Counted from the first letter of the stretch, positions 36,468 to 44,684 are shown. The stretch is 64,000 bases of DNA from Streptococcus parasanguinis (GCF_031582885.1 NZ_CP133988.1:186001-250000), one strand, 5' to 3'. Numbers and translations are program-made. Notes: generated by a model from the sequence alone, not told the origin.

Positions 36468-37445
36468 TTATTTATTTTCTAAATTCAGAAACTCGCCTAC
36501 AAGTAGTTGTAAATCTGCATTTAATTTAGGGAGATTCTGTATTAATACTTCTTTTAGTTCTTCCGCAAATTGATTCGTTTCTTCTCTCAATAGTTTGCGG
36601 ACTCTTGTTTTTTTCTTTTTGATGCTGTCTGATTTTAAATTTGGAAAAGCCAATGATAACAGTTCAGGATTGTTGAGAAAGATAATTGTAAATGCTCTTT
36701 GCTCCACTCGAATATGTTCTAGCTTATAAAATCCGAAATTATCAAGTCGATTCATAACATCTTGGACCATCTCCTCACCAATCGCTTTGGTTCTGAGTTG
36801 GAACTCTAGTCTCCACCAAAACGGATTTACAGCCAAATCTAGCTTCTCTTCGCGCTTGTGAGCAATGATTTCTTTATTCTTATCATATAACCTAACTTGT
36901 ACATTACTACCGCTAGAACCCCAATATTTCGTCTCTAATTCGCCCCCTCTACCGTAGAAGACCTTATGGGTAACACCACCTTTAATATGTTGCAAATTAA
37001 CGATTTCAGGCCTGTTGAAAATGTCAAATGCCAAATCAAAACGAGACAAACGTACCGTCAATGAATTCAATCTGGCAAAGTACATTAATTGCCTCCATAC
37101 TTTCATTCCATCAAATTCTTTTAAAGTGTTAGGATTGAAATCAATCCGAATCAATTGTTCACCTCCATAAGTGGATAATTGAAAAAATATAATATTGATT
37201 GAATCATACTCATTAAGATCCTTAGCTAAAGTAAAGACATCATCTCGCACGTTATCATGTATTTCAAATGCGTCAACTCTTGTACTTATTGCCTGTTTCA
37301 GATTTTTGAAAATTCGTCTTAGGGAACCAGTGTCTGTATCCCAGATAACCGTTAATCTATCAATACTGACATCTAACCTCTGTACTAATTCTCCTACATC
37401 ACATTGTTCTTGAATGCTTCTTAAATCTTGTATAGAAACCAACAA
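36468..37445 (-). CDS. Replication initiation factor / MOBT relaxase-like protein (PF02486 type)
   Basis: 325 residues starting at TTG (37445) behind a strong AAGGGGGGA RBS. The central part carries Rep_trans signatures: SRFDLAFDIFN (~130-140), VRLYDKNKEI and FWWRLEFQLRTKAI. The same family includes NicK of ICEBs1 and Orf20 of Tn916, which nick oriT and start rolling-circle replication. The hairpin-rich DNA just upstream (37500-37670) is a plausible target. Alternative: a pure replication initiator of a plasmid-like element. The catalytic Tyr was not pinned down. Confidence 0.8.
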   Translation of the reverse strand: MLVSIQDLRSIQEQCDVGELVQRLDVSIDRLTVIWDTDTGSLRRIFKNLKQAISTRVDAFEIHDNVRDDVFTLAKDLNEYDSINIIFFQLSTYGGEQLIRIDFNPNTLKEFDGMKVWRQLMYFARLNSLTVRLSRFDLAFDIFNRPEIVNLQHIKGGVTHKVFYGRGGELETKYWGSSGSNVQVRLYDKNKEIIAHKREEKLDLAVNPFWWRLEFQLRTKAIGEEMVQDVMNRLDNFGFYKLEHIRVEQRAFTIIFLNNPELLSLAFPNLKSDSIKKKKTRVRKLLREETNQFAEELKEVLIQNLPKLNADLQLLVGEFLNLENK

Positions 37446-37514
37446 AATTGTCCCCCCTTCTTTTTGATTTTTTAGGTCTCAGAAACACCGTCAAATCAAC
37501 GTTTGCTCGTTCCG

Positions 37515-37670
37515 TCGTTCTTTGGGCGTTGCCCTAAGTGTACCTTTTTGCTGGCTGTTAGAATAGCCAGCTTTTGCTTGGCTAGAAATTGTCTGGACGG
37601 CAGTCTGCAGGACTTCGCCTGACTTCCCGTCAGGCTCGTCCCTTGTCCTTGTCCACACAATTTCTAGCTC
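37515..37670. other. Candidate oriT / replication origin: hairpin-rich non-coding region
   Basis: Within the 435-bp gap between relaxase-like and regulator genes. Long inverted repeat CTAGAAATTGT (37582-37592) / ACAATTTCTAG (37657-37667) enclosing CCTGAC/GTCAGG (37618-37634); then GCTGGCT/AGCCAGC (37550-37571) and GGGC/GCCC (37524-37534). GC-richer than the surrounding element. A 60-codon open frame here is probably a by-product of the palindromes. The part 37680-37880 is AT-rich promoter DNA for the regulator. Confidence 0.5.
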
Positions 37671-37880
37671 CAAGGCTTCGAATAGTCATAAGTCATAGTC
37701 TCGTCCTCAACTTCCTCCCCACTCACCAATCCTAAACTTACGAGCTATTTTGTATTATTTATAACTTATTTATAAGTTATAAATATATTTTATAAAAAAT
37801 ATTTTAATTAGTCAACTAAAAACTTGATTTGTAAGTTTATAGGTGATAAAATAAGTTAAAAATAAAAATAGGAGTTTCCC

Positions 37881-38390
37881 ATGACCTTTATTATTCAAAA
37901 TTTTGGACCCAATTTGGCACGACTACGCATAGAAAAAGGAGTAAGCCAAACTCAACTAGCTGAAGATTTAGGAATCGGTAAACAGTCCATCTCTGATTAC
38001 GAAAAACAAAAAAGCTATCCTACCTTTGCAAATTTGGATAAGATAGCAGAATATTTTAATGCAACTCCAACCCAACTCTTTGGAACGAGTAAAGAGATTG
38101 AGTTAGAAAAGAGTGTTCTTGAATCGAATGAATACTCTGATAAAGTAAGTGAAATCTTAAAAGCTGTTAAATACATCGAGCATTTCCTACATACTGATGG
38201 ACAGTACTTAGAGGATTTACTTTACCTAACAAGAGGCAACCAACTATACACAGAAGATGGAAAAGAGTTGTATATTGATCCAACTTCTCAGAAAAGAACA
38301 CTTCATACCCAATATGAACCTGGTTTTATTGAAGCAAGAGATAAATCTCCACTAGAGCTCTTAATTGAAAATAAGGACCTATTAGATTAA
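37881..38390 (+). CDS. XRE/Cro-CI-family transcriptional regulator
   Basis: 169 residues. The N-terminal HTH_3 (~10-62: NLARLRIEKGVSQTQLAEDLGIGKQSISDYEKQKSYPTF) is followed by a C-terminal region without a recognised domain. Divergent from the integrase-relaxase operon, so a likely repressor controlling excision and mobilisation. A truncated, stop-containing copy is at 40247-40651. Confidence 0.9.
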   Translation: MTFIIQNFGPNLARLRIEKGVSQTQLAEDLGIGKQSISDYEKQKSYPTFANLDKIAEYFNATPTQLFGTSKEIELEKSVLESNEYSDKVSEILKAVKYIEHFLHTDGQYLEDLLYLTRGNQLYTEDGKELYIDPTSQKRTLHTQYEPGFIEARDKSPLELLIENKDLLD

Positions 38391-38407
38391 AAAAAGCGAG
38401 GATATGT

Positions 38408-38459
38408 ACTGATCCCAAAAGTTAGATTTTTTCTGTCTAACTTTTGGGGTGCAGTACAT
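38408..38459. repeat. Palindrome made of two IS3-type terminal repeats
   Basis: TGTACTGATCCCAAAAGTTAGA and TCTAACTTTTGGGGTGCAGTACA face each other with 7 bp between them. TGTACTGnnCCCAAAAGTTAGA is the terminal repeat pattern of a streptococcal IS150/IS3-group element. No transposase lies between them. It interrupts the terminator of the XRE gene: the second gene copy has an intact GCGAGGATAACCTCGC hairpin at the same point (40654-40672). Confidence 0.7.
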
Positions 38460-38508
38460 TTTCAACTCTCTTATTTATTTTCTTATCTCACATAATTACT
38501 TCACATAT

Positions 38509-38620
38509 CCAGGCTCATCAAATTCATTTTTTTCAATAACATATGCCACATTTGCATCCTTATTGATCAAAGAACATATATCTATTAAACTACAAAAGCT
38601 CTCTGACCGCAAAATTCCGT
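38509..38620 (-). pseudogene. Possible C-terminal fragment of an unidentified protein
   Basis: The minus strand from 38620 to 38509 gives an open stretch of about 37 codons (INGILRSESFCSLIDICSL ... YVIEKNEFDEPGYVK, then stop) with normal-looking composition but no start. It may be the tail of a gene lost by rearrangement next to the IS palindrome. Family not recognised. Nothing else is visible in 38460-38700 apart from the permease RBS. Confidence 0.25.
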
Positions 38621-38705
38621 TAATTTACAACCTTATTCCTACTTTCTATTTTACTTTTCTGACAGATAAGATTATAATAAGAAGTATTTATTTTCGGAGG
38701 TTTTT

Positions 38706-39716
38706 ATGTCATTTCTATCAAAAAATTGGGCAGGACTGTTAGTCTGTCTGATCATTTCTATCATCTCTTGGGTTTTAGGAGGCTTTCTGCCTGTTGTGGG
38801 AGCACCTGTTTTCGCCATTTTTATCGGAATGATTCTCTACCCCTTTCTCACTCCCTATAAACAACTGGATGCTGGTTTGACTTATAGCTCCAAAAAATTG
38901 CTTCAGTATGCTGTTATCTTACTTGGTTTTGGACTCAATATCTCTCAAGTTTTCGCAGTTGGAAAATCTTCCCTTCCTGTCATCCTTTCGACTATTTCTA
39001 TCGCTTTAATTATTGCTTTCTTTTTCCAACGATTTTTTAACATGGATACAAAGCTAGCTACCTTGATTGGGGTAGGCTCTTCTATCTGTGGCGGTTCTGC
39101 CATTGCAGCGACTGCTCCTGTTATTCACGCCAAGGAAAAAGAAGTAGCCCAAGCCATTTCTGTTATCTTTTTCTTCAATGTCTTGGCAGCTCTTATCTTT
39201 CCAACTCTAGGTTCTTGGCTCCATCTCTCCAACGAAGGTTTTGCTCTCTTTGCGGGTACTGCGGTCAACGATACTTCCTCTGTAACAGCCACAGCTAGCG
39301 CCTGGGATAGTCTGTATCATACCAATACTCTAGAATCTGCAACCATTGTCAAACTGACTCGTACCTTAGCTATTATCCCTATTACTCTCTTCCTCTCCTA
39401 TTGGCAAAGCCGTCAACAAGACAACAACCAAGGAGTAAAGCTTAAAAAAATCTTCCCCGTTTTCATTCTCTACTTCATCCTAGCTTCTCTGCTAACTACC
39501 GTCCTTACTTCTTTTGGTGTTAGCAATAGCTTCTTTTCACCTCTCAAACAGCTCTCCAAATTCCTCATCATCATGGCTATGAGTGCTATTGGTCTCAAAA
39601 CTAACCTCGTTGCTATGATCAAATCCAGTGGAAAATCCATTCTTCTTGGAGCCCTTTGCTGGATTGCTATCATCCTGACTAGTCTTGGCATGCAATTACT
39701 CATCGGTATTTTCTAA
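38706..39716 (+). CDS. YeiH/PSE-family putative sulfate exporter
   Basis: 336 residues with about nine or ten membrane spans. Family signature region [48 protein letters not shown] (~118-165) and [15 protein letters not shown]. Members are annotated as putative sulfate exporters but the substrate is not well proven. RBS CGGAGG. Cargo of segment 1. Confidence 0.9.
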   Translation: MSFLSKNWAGLLVCLIISIISWVLGGFLPVVGAPVFAIFIGMILYPFLTPYKQLDAGLTYSSKKLLQYAVILLGFGLNISQVFAVGKSSLPVILSTISIALIIAFFFQRFFNMDTKLATLIGVGSSICGGSAIAATAPVIHAKEKEVAQAISVIFFFNVLAALIFPTLGSWLHLSNEGFALFAGTAVNDTSSVTATASAWDSLYHTNTLESATIVKLTRTLAIIPITLFLSYWQSRQQDNNQGVKLKKIFPVFILYFILASLLTTVLTSFGVSNSFFSPLKQLSKFLIIMAMSAIGLKTNLVAMIKSSGKSILLGALCWIAIILTSLGMQLLIGIF

Positions 39717-39750
39717 GAAAAAAGGGAGCCTAAAGGCTACCTCAGAACGT

Positions 39751-39780
39751 AGACAGACGTCATTTTTGGCGTTTGTCTTT
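39751..39780 (+). terminator. Terminator of the permease gene
   Basis: AGACAGACG / CGTTTGTCT stem plus TTTTT; near-identical to the hairpin at 7036-7068, with ~100 bp of related DNA following both. Confidence 0.75.
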
Positions 39781-39814
39781 TTGTATGTTCAAAGATATTT
39801 TGTCTTATCATCTA

Positions 39815-39904
39815 CTATTCCATCCAAAAATCTGATTTAAAGCAAAATAAAAAGGGATATTCCCTATCCATTTCGATAATTTTTTCATTAATTTGTTTTT
39901 CCAT
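39815..39904 (-). CDS. Very small ORF (29 codons) with strong RBS, repeated in the window
   Basis: MEKQINEKIIEMDREYPFLF followed by CFKSDFWME and two stop codons. A perfect GGAGG sits 5 bp before the ATG and an extended -10 (TGC-TATACT) about 55 bp further upstream. The C-terminally complete relative at 7023-7166 goes on for ~18 residues more, so this copy is probably cut short by mutation. A third copy at 41488-41508 keeps only MEKQI before diverging. Function unknown; a peptide gene of the mobile segments. Confidence 0.45.
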   Translation of the reverse strand: MEKQINEKIIEMDREYPFLFCFKSDFWME

Positions 39905-40014
39905 TTTATCCTCCGATTAGTCTCGCACTGATATTTATTGATAACAACACTATATTTCTAGTATAGCATAATCATTAGATATTATAGGTTTTCAAACCAA
40001 ATGAGAGTCATTCG

Positions 40015-40242
40015 TTTTTGCCCCATTTTTAAATCATGACATTGGAAATACCTAAAAGTACTTCCCTAAAATCACTTATATTTCAATATTTTTAATTACT
40101 CTCAATATGAAAATCCTTTCCAAATCCATGCAGGGGGCATCTAAATCAACAGGAAAAAGCCTTGATTTATAAGGCTTTTTTGCTTGTCTATAACTGATTT
40201 GCCCCATCATTTGCCCCACATTTTTTTATGAGCAATCTTTCC
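40015..40242 (+). repeat. Attachment-site repeat 2 (right arm of segment 1, left arm of segment 2)
   Basis: 40015-40131 is a ~115-bp right arm beginning TTTTTGCCCCATTTTTAAAT and ending AAATCCATGC. It is followed by AGGGGGCA (40132) and a complete copy of the segment-1 left arm. Confidence 0.85.
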
Positions 40243-40246
40243 AGAC

Positions 40247-40651
40247 ATCTCTGATTACGAAAAACAAAAAAGCTATCCTACCTTTGCAAATTTGGATAAG
40301 ATAGCAGAATATTTTAATGCAACTCCAACCCAACTATTTGGAACTAGTAAAGAGATTGAGTTAGAAAAGAGTGTTCTTGAATCTAATGAATACTCTGATA
40401 AAGTAAGTGAGATTTTAAAAGCTGTCAAATACATCGAAGATTTTCTAGAAACTGATGGACAGTACTAAGAGGATTTACTTTACTTAACAAGAGGCAACCA
40501 ACTATACACAGAAGATGGAGATGAGTTGTATATTGATCCAACTTCTCAGAAAAGAACACTTCATAACCAATATGAACCTGGTTTTATTGAAGCAAGGGAT
40601 AAATCTCCACTAGAACTCTTAATTGAAAATAAGGAATTGTTTGATAAATAG
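40247..40651 (+). pseudogene. Truncated copy of the XRE regulator
   Basis: Runs parallel to codons ~35-169 of the regulator at 37881 with a few substitutions. The first ~35 codons, including half of the HTH, are missing, and the codon before GAGGATTTA has changed from TTA to TAA (40466-40468). Followed by an intact GCGAGG/CCTCGC terminator (40654-40672). Confidence 0.88.
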
Positions 40652-40801
40652 AAAAAGCGAGGATAACCTCGCTTCAGATTGAAGTTAAAATCTTTAGAAG
40701 ACACTTTTATAAGGACTTTGTCTTCAATCTGTGAAAAGGAGTGAAAACTCCTTTTCTTTTTGTAAGTCAGACTGAAACTTCCAAATTGTTTATTTATTTT
40801 A

Positions 40802-40830
40802 TTGACATTTTCTATAAAAATAAGTACAAT
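40802..40830 (+). promoter_or_regulatory. Promoter of the HdeD-like gene
   Basis: TTGACA, 17-bp spacer, TACAAT: near-consensus, about 40 bp before the start codon. Confidence 0.8.
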
Positions 40831-40869
40831 AGTTTTATTAGAAAACTATACTATATAGGGGGTATTGAA

Positions 40870-41385
40870 ATGAAATTTTCTAATCGTTTACTGCTATTCC
40901 TTGCAGGAGTTGTTTTTGTCCTTTTAGGACTTTTCCTATTTACAAACCCAGTAGCTAATCTTGTTGCTTACAGCTGGTGGATTTCATTTGGTTTACTGGT
41001 TTCTTCTATAGCAGCTATTTTAGGCTATTTCTCTGCACCAAAAGAGCTTCGCTCACCTGTTTATCTTTTCCAAGGATTTGTTAGTCTTCTCTTAGCTCTT
41101 TACCTCGTTGCTTATGGTTTTGTGACCCTGCCGGTCGTCATTCCGACCATTGTAGGAATTTGGTTAATTGTAGAAGCCATTATTGCTTTCTTTAAAGGCA
41201 TTCGTCTAGGATTGATTTTCCCTATTATTGGTAGCAATATCACGTGGGTAGCCTTGCTTGAATTTTTACTAGGTCTAGTGATTCTGTTCAATCCAGTGGC
41301 TACAGGTGTCTTTGTCGTTTATGTCATTGCCTTTTCATTTTTAGTTACTGGCTTCACCTACATTATTGAGGCCTTTCGTAAATAG
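40870..41385 (+). CDS. HdeD/DUF308-family membrane protein
   Basis: About 171 residues from the ATG at 40870 (AGGGGGTATTGAA upstream); the longer reading frame starts before the promoter and is rejected. Six hydrophobic spans in three pairs with the DUF308 pattern (LLFLAGVVFVLLGLFLFTNP ... LLEFLLGLVILFNPVATG). The E. coli relative HdeD is linked to acid resistance; no function can be given here. Cargo of segment 2. Confidence 0.85.
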   Translation: MKFSNRLLLFLAGVVFVLLGLFLFTNPVANLVAYSWWISFGLLVSSIAAILGYFSAPKELRSPVYLFQGFVSLLLALYLVAYGFVTLPVVIPTIVGIWLIVEAIIAFFKGIRLGLIFPIIGSNITWVALLEFLLGLVILFNPVATGVFVVYVIAFSFLVTGFTYIIEAFRK

Positions 41386-41615
41386 TCTAGTTGCTATTTC
41401 TATCGCATTCAAAAAAGCTGGGAAATCATATTCTCAGCTTTTTCGTCTCTTTAATTATCACTTTTTCGCATTCCATTCTACGTAGAAATTTGTTTTTCCA
41501 TTTTATTCTCCAATTTGATCTCGCACTGACATTTATTTATAACAAAACTATATATCTAGAATAGCATAATCATTAGGTATTATAGGTTTTCAAACAAAAT
41601 ACGAGTCATTCGTTT

Positions 41616-41798
41616 TTGCCCCGCTTTTGCCCCATTTTTAAATCCTGACATTGAAAATACCTAAAAGTATTTCCCTAAAATCAGCTATATTTCAACATTT
41701 TTGTTTATTTTCAATATGAAAAGTTCTTACAAATCCATGTAGGGGGTATCTAAATCAACAGGAAAAAGCCTTGATTTATAAGGCTTTTTTGCTTGTCA
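41616..41798 (+). repeat. Attachment-site repeat 3
   Basis: Right arm with paired TTTTGCCCC direct repeats (11 bp apart) at 41616-41637, then AGGGGGTA (41741; one base different from the tRNA end) and the first ~50 bp of the left arm including its terminator. The rest of 41400-41930 is AT-rich, with a terminator-like AAGCTG/CAGCTT hairpin near 41415 and a decayed copy of the small ORF at 41488-41508. Confidence 0.8.
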
Positions 41799-41930
41799 TT
41801 TTGTTTTTTGTACCAAATTTTGTACCAAATAATTTATATTCACCAAATTAGAGAGTCTCATCCAAAGACTCGTTATTTATCTCACACTCGTTTTCGTCGA
41901 AAAAACCACCGCAAGGGTGGTTCTTTTTTA

Positions 41931-42320
41931 TCAATCGTCAAATACTCCGCCTGTGAGTTGGTACATGAGATAAATGTGTTCCAGGACTTTTACTTTATCC
42001 ATGTAATCCACATCTTTAAAGCCTCCTAATGCCAAGAGCGGGACAAAACCGAAACATTGGTTATAAGACAGAGCACCATGTTTTGATACAGCTTGTCTAT
42101 ATAAATCCAGTTCAAAGTTATCAGTCACATATGAGTTATCTAAATACTGAAGGAAATATTTCAAGCTCTTTATAATAATGTCGCAGTCTTGAAGGTTATA
42201 TTTTACAATACCAACAAATTCATTCTCTTCCCAAGTAATAATATCTCCAAATGCTGTTACGAACATAGGAAAAAGAAGTAAGGAACTATTCATAATAATA
42301 GCCGTAGCAAATCTTTGCAT
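41931..42320 (-). CDS. DUF1851 / Tdi1-type immunity domain protein, probably truncated
   Basis: 129 residues. The C-terminal part (LSYNQCFGFVPLLALGG...VDYMDKVKVLEHIYLMYQLTGGVFD) matches the T6SS-immunity Tdi1/DUF1851 domain remembered from polymorphic-toxin immunity proteins; GDIITWEENEFVGIVKYN fits its first strands. The usual N-terminal GAD-like half is absent and no RBS precedes the ATG, so it is likely a 5'-truncated remnant. A second copy of only its last ~20 codons is at 43363-43425. No matching toxin is in the window. Confidence 0.6.
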   Translation of the reverse strand: MQRFATAIIMNSSLLLFPMFVTAFGDIITWEENEFVGIVKYNLQDCDIIIKSLKYFLQYLDNSYVTDNFELDLYRQAVSKHGALSYNQCFGFVPLLALGGFKDVDYMDKVKVLEHIYLMYQLTGGVFDD

Positions 42321-42374
42321 TTTTGTCTTATCTTTTTTAAGATAGTACTATTAAAAAAAGAAAAGGTGAAAATC

Positions 42375-43217
42375 ATGGAAACATATACACTTGCAAATGG
42401 GGTTGCTATTCCTAAAATTGGTTTTGGAACTTGGCAAATTGCTGAAGGCGAAGAAGCCTATAACAGCGTTAGCTTCGCACTTAAGGCGGGTTACACACAT
42501 ATTGATACCGCACAAATTTACGGTAACGAGGTTTCCGTAGGTAAGGCGATTGCTGATAGTGATTTGGCACGTGAGGATATTTTCCTAACCACCAAACTTT
42601 GGAATGATAAGCACGATTACGAGTTGGCTAAGACTTCTATCGATGAGTCTCTCGAAAGACTTGGTGTGGATTATTTGGATCTTTTGCTTATCCATTGGCC
42701 TAATCCAAAGGCGCTTCGTGAGAATGATGCTTGGAAGGCTGGCAATGCGGGTGCATGGAAGGCTATGGAAGAAGCCTACAAAGAAGGTAAGGTGCGTGCT
42801 ATCGGTGTGTCAAACTTTATGCAACATCACCTAGAAGCTCTTTTTGAAACAGCTAAAATTGTTCCACATGTCAATCAAATCCTCTTGGCTCCAGGTTGTG
42901 ACCAAGAAGACTTAGTTGACTATTGCCAAGAGCGCGATATCCTTCTTGAAGCCTATAGTCCACTAGGTACAGGTAGCATTTTTGGAAATGAAGATGTTGA
43001 AGCAGTGGCTGAACGTAACGGTAAATCTGTGGCACAAATTGCTCTGCGTTGGAGCCTCCAAAAAGGTTTCTTGCCACTACCTAAGTCTGTGACACCTAAA
43101 AATATAAAAGGTAACTTGGATATCTTCGACTTCGACTTATCAGAGGAAGATATGGCAGTCTTGGATAAGATTCAAGGCACCAAAACTCAGAATGATCCTG
43201 ACACAGTTAATTTTTAA
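42375..43217 (+). CDS. Aldo/keto reductase
   Basis: About 280 residues from the ATG at 42375 (RBS AAAGGTGA). NADPH-dependent (alpha/beta)8 reductase: Asp/Tyr in GYTHIDTAQIYGNE, Lys in LTTKLWN, His in LLLIHWPNPK, and the cofactor loop LPKSVTPKNIKGNL. Resembles 2,5-diketo-gluconate/methylglyoxal reductase-type AKRs. Substrate unknown. A GC-richer, better codon-adapted gene than its neighbours, so possibly of a different origin. Followed by an AGCAAC/GTTGCT terminator (43228-43251). Confidence 0.92.
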   Translation: METYTLANGVAIPKIGFGTWQIAEGEEAYNSVSFALKAGYTHIDTAQIYGNEVSVGKAIADSDLAREDIFLTTKLWNDKHDYELAKTSIDESLERLGVDYLDLLLIHWPNPKALRENDAWKAGNAGAWKAMEEAYKEGKVRAIGVSNFMQHHLEALFETAKIVPHVNQILLAPGCDQEDLVDYCQERDILLEAYSPLGTGSIFGNEDVEAVAERNGKSVAQIALRWSLQKGFLPLPKSVTPKNIKGNLDIFDFDLSEEDMAVLDKIQGTKTQNDPDTVNF

Positions 43218-43316
43218 TAGGATTTTAAGCAACTCGTCAGGGTTGCTTTTTAGCGTGTTTCTTTAGATTTGCTATGATGAAACTATCATTTTTTATTTAT
43301 AGATGGGAGTTACGTA

Positions 43317-43487
43317 ATGGAGTCTCGAAATCTTTTGCCTCAGAATACACGTACTTCATTATCAATCATCAAACACTCCGCCTGTAATCTGGTACATGAG
43401 GTAAATGTGCTCCAAGATTTTGACAATTCGCGCCACATGAAATTATTTAAGCATATCCTTTTCTCTCATTACCATTTTCTGTTATAA
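43317..43487 (+). pseudogene. Chimeric small ORF: gene start fused to antisense immunity-gene DNA
   Basis: An ATG with RBS GGGAG and an extended -10 (TGC-TATGAT) upstream begins MESRNLLPQNTRTSLS. After about 17 codons it runs into reversed DNA matching the 3' end of the DUF1851 gene (43363-43425). The front looks like the true start of a lost gene; the fusion product is unlikely to be functional. Confidence 0.4.
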
Positions 43488-43520
43488 TGAATTGTATTTC
43501 TAAAATAGAAAGGTATTAAT

Positions 43521-44666
43521 ATGACAACTCTTATTAAACATAAACGTGTAGAATTTTCAGAACTTTTTTATGACCTAGTTTTTGTTTTTGCAATTTCAAA
43601 AGTAACTACTTTAATTGAGCATCTTCATAACGGTATTTTGACTTGGAATTCTTTCCTTGATTTTTTCATAGCTGTCTTGTTTCTCACCGATTCCTGGATG
43701 ATTCAAACCCTTTATACCAATCGCTATGGAAAGAACTCTTTATTTAACATGGTAATCATGTTTATCAAAATGGGAATTTTACTCTTTATAGCCAATATGA
43801 TGGGACCTGATTGGCAACAATATTTTCATTATCTCTGTTGGGCTATTGGTACATTAACCTTTACCTTATTTTTACAATATTTGGTTGAATTTTTTAGAAA
43901 ATCAACCGATAATGCTAATCGGGAAAGTATCAAAGGTTTTCTATGGATAACAGGTCTAGGAAGTTTAGGATACTATCTAGCAACTCTTCTTCCTATTTAC
44001 GTTGGGGTCTCTATCTTATTTGCTAGTATTCTGCTAACATTTATTATGCCAATTATCTTGCTTAGTAAAGATAAGCATTACCAGGTAAATCTCCCCCATT
44101 TAATCGAGCGCATCTCCCTTCTTGTCATTATTACGTTTGGAGAGATGATTATGGGGCTAGCTAACTTCTTTACAATCGAGAATTTCTCGATTTATTCGGT
44201 TCTTTATTTCATAATTATGATTTCTCTGTTCTTGTTTTATTTTGGTCAATTCGACCATGCTATTGATCAAAAATCTAATCAAAAGGGACTATTTCTAATT
44301 TACAGTCACTATCCTATTTTCATTGGGCTTATGATGATGACTGTATCGATGAGTTTTCTTCTGAATCCTGAAGCTAATCGTCTCTTTGCAACCAGCTTCT
44401 CTTATATCGGATTTGGCCTCTTTCAAGCTGCTGTCCTAGTAAATGGGCCCCATAACAAACACTATCTTCGCTATTCGAAAAGTTACTACTGTGTCCAAGC
44501 GACACTCTATCTGGCTGCCTTGATTCTCTCTTTAATCTTTGCTTCTAATCCTATAATAGTAGTGAGTATAACAACCATTTTAGCTCTAGCTATAGCCACT
44601 CATTTTATTTATTTTTATATGACACAGAATAAAAAATATTCCAAATCTAACTGGGGGTTCTTTTAA
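43521..44666 (+). CDS. Low-temperature requirement protein A (LtrA) family membrane protein
   Basis: 381 residues with about ten membrane spans. N-terminal hallmark VEFSELFYDLVFVFAISKVT and internal SLLVIITFGEMIMG. LtrA was found in Listeria as needed at low temperature; molecular role unknown. An extended -10 (TGT-TATAAT) lies ~40 bp upstream. Cargo of segment 3. Confidence 0.9.
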   Translation: MTTLIKHKRVEFSELFYDLVFVFAISKVTTLIEHLHNGILTWNSFLDFFIAVLFLTDSWMIQTLYTNRYGKNSLFNMVIMFIKMGILLFIANMMGPDWQQYFHYLCWAIGTLTFTLFLQYLVEFFRKSTDNANRESIKGFLWITGLGSLGYYLATLLPIYVGVSILFASILLTFIMPIILLSKDKHYQVNLPHLIERISLLVIITFGEMIMGLANFFTIENFSIYSVLYFIIMISLFLFYFGQFDHAIDQKSNQKGLFLIYSHYPIFIGLMMMTVSMSFLLNPEANRLFATSFSYIGFGLFQAAVLVNGPHNKHYLRYSKSYYCVQATLYLAALILSLIFASNPIIVVSITTILALAIATHFIYFYMTQNKKYSKSNWGFF

Positions 44667-44684
44667 TGAGTTTATAACATAAAA

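Larger units (their letters stand above)
35041..40139. mobile_element. Integrated element segment 1 (integrative mobilisable element type)
   Basis: Bounded by the tRNA-Lys 3' end and by the AGGGGGCA repeat at 40132. It keeps a tyrosine integrase next to the tRNA, a DUF3173 excisionase-like gene, a Rep_trans/MOBT relaxase-like gene with a hairpin-rich region upstream, and a divergent XRE regulator: the usual core of a small mobilisable element. A sulfate-exporter-type permease is cargo. No coupling protein or secretion genes are present, so transfer would need a helper element. Confidence 0.75.
40140..41748. mobile_element. Integrated element segment 2 (internal deletion derivative of segment 1)
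   Basis: It begins with the same left arm and last ~25 bp of integrase as segment 1, then jumps within CATCTCTGATTACG into the HTH of the XRE gene. The integrase, DUF3173, relaxase and oriT-like DNA are gone. It retains both flanking attachment arms and carries an HdeD-like cargo gene. Confidence 0.75.

Noticed and set aside
37491-37673. 60-codon open frame in the relaxase upstream region
   Set aside because: The sequence is dominated by inverted repeats that better fit an origin; no RBS.
38449-38742. 97-codon hydrophobic open frame before the YeiH gene
   Set aside because: No RBS, starts inside the IS palindrome, overlaps the permease start, and looks like chance translation of AT-rich DNA.
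40741-40869. Extended N-terminus of the HdeD-like protein
   Set aside because: It would start upstream of the near-consensus promoter at 40802-40830.
42315-42374. Extended N-terminus of the aldo/keto reductase
   Set aside because: The ATG at 42375 has a proper RBS and gives the family N-terminus; the extension overlaps the divergent immunity fragment.
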